Below are positions 62,411 to 64,000 of a stretch of 64,000 nt of DNA, one piece after another. The translations under genes and the position numbers were made by a program. The notes below the pieces were generated by a model. That model made no database searches and was not told the origin of the DNA. It worked only from the letters and a program-made list of their open reading frames with translations. This stretch comes from JAPOXR01 sp965221815 (GTDB lineage: Bacteria; Pseudomonadota; Alphaproteobacteria; Rhodobacterales; Rhodobacteraceae), in contig OZ244915.1 of assembly GCA_965221815.1 (NCBI GenBank), positions 3,224,001 to 3,288,000 on the forward strand, read 5' to 3'. Positions within the stretch are counted from its first letter, which is position 1; every line of letters begins with the position of its first letter.

Positions 62411-62486
62411 GGCGGGATCCTCCAACTATGGATCTGATGCCCCTCTACAGATTTCATTGTCCAAAAGCAACGGTGAATTTTTTTAT

Positions 62487-62504
62487 ACGAAAACCACTCC
62501 CTTT
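62487..62504. repeat. Short ISKra4-end-like sequence
   Basis: ACGAAAACCACTCCCTTT differs at one of 18 positions from the ISKra4 left end and flank at 25520-25537. It lies in the 189-bp gap between the secreted-protein gene and the DUF3576 gene. It may be a relic of a lost element; no more of the element is present. Confidence 0.4.
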
Positions 62505-62599
62505 CATACTGAGACACTACCCGGCACCCTACTGGGCTTGTTATCAATATTGCAAACAGATAGTTGACGACGGTCAAGTCATCCGAGGGAGGGACTTTT

Positions 62600-63058
62600 A
62601 TGGACATGCGATACAGCATGCCGCGCCTGCTGGCGACGCTGGGATTGCTGGCTCTGCTTGTGGCGTGCTCCACTGATGAGGACAATGCGCCGCGACCGCA
62701 AGTCGAGGAAGATCGAGAGACCATTTGGGATCTGTTTGAGGACCGTAATGATCCGTCCGTGACGGTTCAGGTCAATCGTTATATCTGGAATGCGTCGCTG
62801 GAAGTTCTTGACTTCCTGCCGTTGGAAACCGTGGATCCGTTCACCGGGGTGATCGTGACGGGTTGGGGCAAGGCTCCCGGCGGAACAACTGAATATCGTG
62901 CCACAATCCTCGTTGGTGATCCGGCATTGGCCGCACGATCCTTGCGTGTGGCCCTGATCACCCGTCGTGGCCCGGCTGACGAGGCGACGATTGAGAGAAT
63001 TGAGGACGCCATATTTACCCGCGCCCGGCAACTCCGTCAGGCCGATGAGAGACTCTGA
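62600..63058 (+). CDS. DUF3576 lipoprotein
   Basis: A 152-aa protein. After a signal peptide (RLLATLGLLALLVACS) with a lipobox cysteine the mature part contains NRYIWNASLEVLDFLPLETVDPFTGVIVTGW, the core of the DUF3576 family, which is restricted mainly to Alphaproteobacteria and has no assigned role. The ATG at 62600 is preceded by GAGGGAGGGA. leuS starts 26 bases after its stop. Confidence 0.9.
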   Translation: MDMRYSMPRLLATLGLLALLVACSTDEDNAPRPQVEEDRETIWDLFEDRNDPSVTVQVNRYIWNASLEVLDFLPLETVDPFTGVIVTGWGKAPGGTTEYRATILVGDPALAARSLRVALITRRGPADEATIERIEDAIFTRARQLRQADERL

Positions 63059-63084
63059 CGATTTTTCAGATGTGCTGATCAGTG

Positions 63085-64000
63085 ATGACAGATCAACAGG
63101 AGCAAAAGCTCACCGATATTGAAACCTTCTGGCAGGAGGCGTGGGACAAGGGAGCGTTTTTCCGCGCCAATCGTCAAGCGGACAAGCCAAAATATTATAT
63201 CCTCGAGATGTTTCCCTATCCGTCGGGGCGGATCCATATGGGGCATGTCCGCAATTACACAATGGGTGATGTGGTTGCCCGCTATCGTCGTGCCCGGGGA
63301 TTCAATATTCTCCATCCGATGGGCTGGGATGCGTTCGGCATGCCGGCCGAAAACGCGGCCATGGAACACGGGGTTCATCCAGGCCAGTGGACCCAGAAAA
63401 ACATCGCCGACATGCGCCGCCAGATGAAACCTCTCGGCTTGTCCATCGATTGGAGCCGTGAGTTGGCGACCTGTGATCCGGAATATTATGGCCAGCAACA
63501 GGCGATGTTTGTTGACATGTTTGAAAAGGGGCTGATTTATCGTGGCGAAGGCCCGGTGAATTGGGATCCTGTCGACATGACAGTTCTTTCCAACGAACAG
63601 GTCATTGATGGAAAAGGCTGGCGTTCAGGGGCCTCGGTTGAACGCAAGATACTTCCCCAGTGGTTTTTTCGAATCAGCGAATTTTCCGATGAGCTTCTGT
63701 CAGCTCTGGAAGATTTGGACAAGTGGCCCGAAAAGGTCCGACTCATGCAGCAGAACTGGATCGGAAAGTCGGAGGGACTCGAGCTTGGCTTCGAAATCAC
63801 GGAAACCAGTATGGGGAACCCCCTGGCCGATACGCACATCCGTGTCTACACCACCCGCCCAGACACGCTTCACGGTGCCAATTGCGTTGCCGTGTCACCG
63901 GACCATCCGCTGGCTCTTGAATTGGCCACCGCAAATCCTGAGATCAAGGAATTTCTGAAGGCATGTCGCCAGACCAGCCTGTCCGAGGCTGTGGTCGAAA
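63085..64000 (+). CDS. leuS: Leucyl-tRNA synthetase, N-terminal part (runs off the window)
   Basis: The class I leucyl-tRNA synthetase attaches leucine to tRNA-Leu. The start reads DIETFWQEAWDKGAFF, then FPYPSGRIHMGHVRNY with the HIGH-type active site HMGH, DAFGMPAENAA, and the beginning of the editing (CP1) domain (IRVYTTRPDTLHGANCVAVS). The frame is open to the end of the window, about 305 codons. ATG 63085 or a GTG three bases earlier could start it. The DUF3576-leuS order is conserved in Alphaproteobacteria. Confidence 0.95.
   Translation, partial: MTDQQEQKLTDIETFWQEAWDKGAFFRANRQADKPKYYILEMFPYPSGRIHMGHVRNYTMGDVVARYRRARGFNILHPMGWDAFGMPAENAAMEHGVHPGQWTQKNIADMRRQMKPLGLSIDWSRELATCDPEYYGQQQAMFVDMFEKGLIYRGEGPVNWDPVDMTVLSNEQVIDGKGWRSGASVERKILPQWFFRISEFSDELLSALEDLDKWPEKVRLMQQNWIGKSEGLELGFEITETSMGNPLADTHIRVYTTRPDTLHGANCVAVSPDHPLALELATANPEIKEFLKACRQTSLSEAVVE

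Noticed and set aside
1..64000. tRNA or rRNA genes
   Set aside because: None was recognised by eye on either strand; a covariance-model scan would be needed to exclude small tRNAs.

Overview
The window looks like an alphaproteobacterial chromosome of moderate GC, probably Rhodospirillales-like. That rank is an inference from gene families and gene order: soxYZ and soxE/soxF-like genes, a UbiH-type hydroxylase, the CnoX/LON-domain/Trm112 run, aminotransferase-ftsK-lolA, and a DUF3576 lipoprotein directly before leuS. Many decayed insertion sequences from at least seven families suggest relaxed selection or a host-associated life style (low confidence).

Layout. 1-1.8 kb: end of a sugar ABC system with a SIS-domain sugar-phosphate enzyme. 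2.1-6.8 kb: sulfur oxidation genes (soxY, soxZ, a soxE-like diheme cytochrome, a soxF-like flavoprotein) interrupted by a full-length recA with an extreme strand composition. 7.2-9.8 kb: a two-subunit molybdenum hydroxylase. 10-14.6 kb: a leaderless ABC binding protein, an MBL-fold lactonase-like protein, a Tm-1-like protein and a class II aldolase. 15.1-23.3 kb: one eight-gene minus-strand operon joining a complete CUT1-type ABC importer to CaiB/BaiF CoA-transferase, enoyl-CoA hydratase, 3-hydroxyacyl-CoA dehydrogenase and an MBL hydrolase, which reads as uptake plus CoA-dependent breakdown of an unidentified substrate.

23.7-34.6 kb is an insertion-sequence graveyard. An IS110 element is interrupted by an IS66 element, and the IS66 is interrupted by sequence bounded by ISKra4-type ends. 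Both insertions still show 8-bp target duplications, but the two halves now lie about 7 kb apart in opposite orientation. Between them sits a dead type II-C CRISPR-Cas locus: cas9 cut by an ISKra4 copy, cas1 with a one-base frameshift, an intact cas2, and an array reduced to one spacer whose outer repeat is fused to an ISKra4 terminus. A zincin-like protein and a coiled-coil membrane protein are also there.

34.7-54.1 kb is mainly ordinary core genome: short-chain dehydrogenases, an OmpR-type regulator with a degenerate receiver, xthA, cnoX, a LON-domain protein, trm112, a UbiH-family gene, a copper ATPase, an amidase, an aminotransferase, ftsK, lolA, a lytic transglycosylase, ribA and an L,D-transpeptidase. 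54.3-62.4 kb is accessory again: an IS481-like remnant, an orphan AAA ATPase, a decayed IS21 element set between two long perfect palindromes, and a secreted protein with a 13-C tract just after its start codon plus an in-frame TGA, which is a candidate for phase variation. yggS (57.3 kb) and the DUF3576-leuS pair (62.6 kb to the edge) are core genes flanking that insertion zone.
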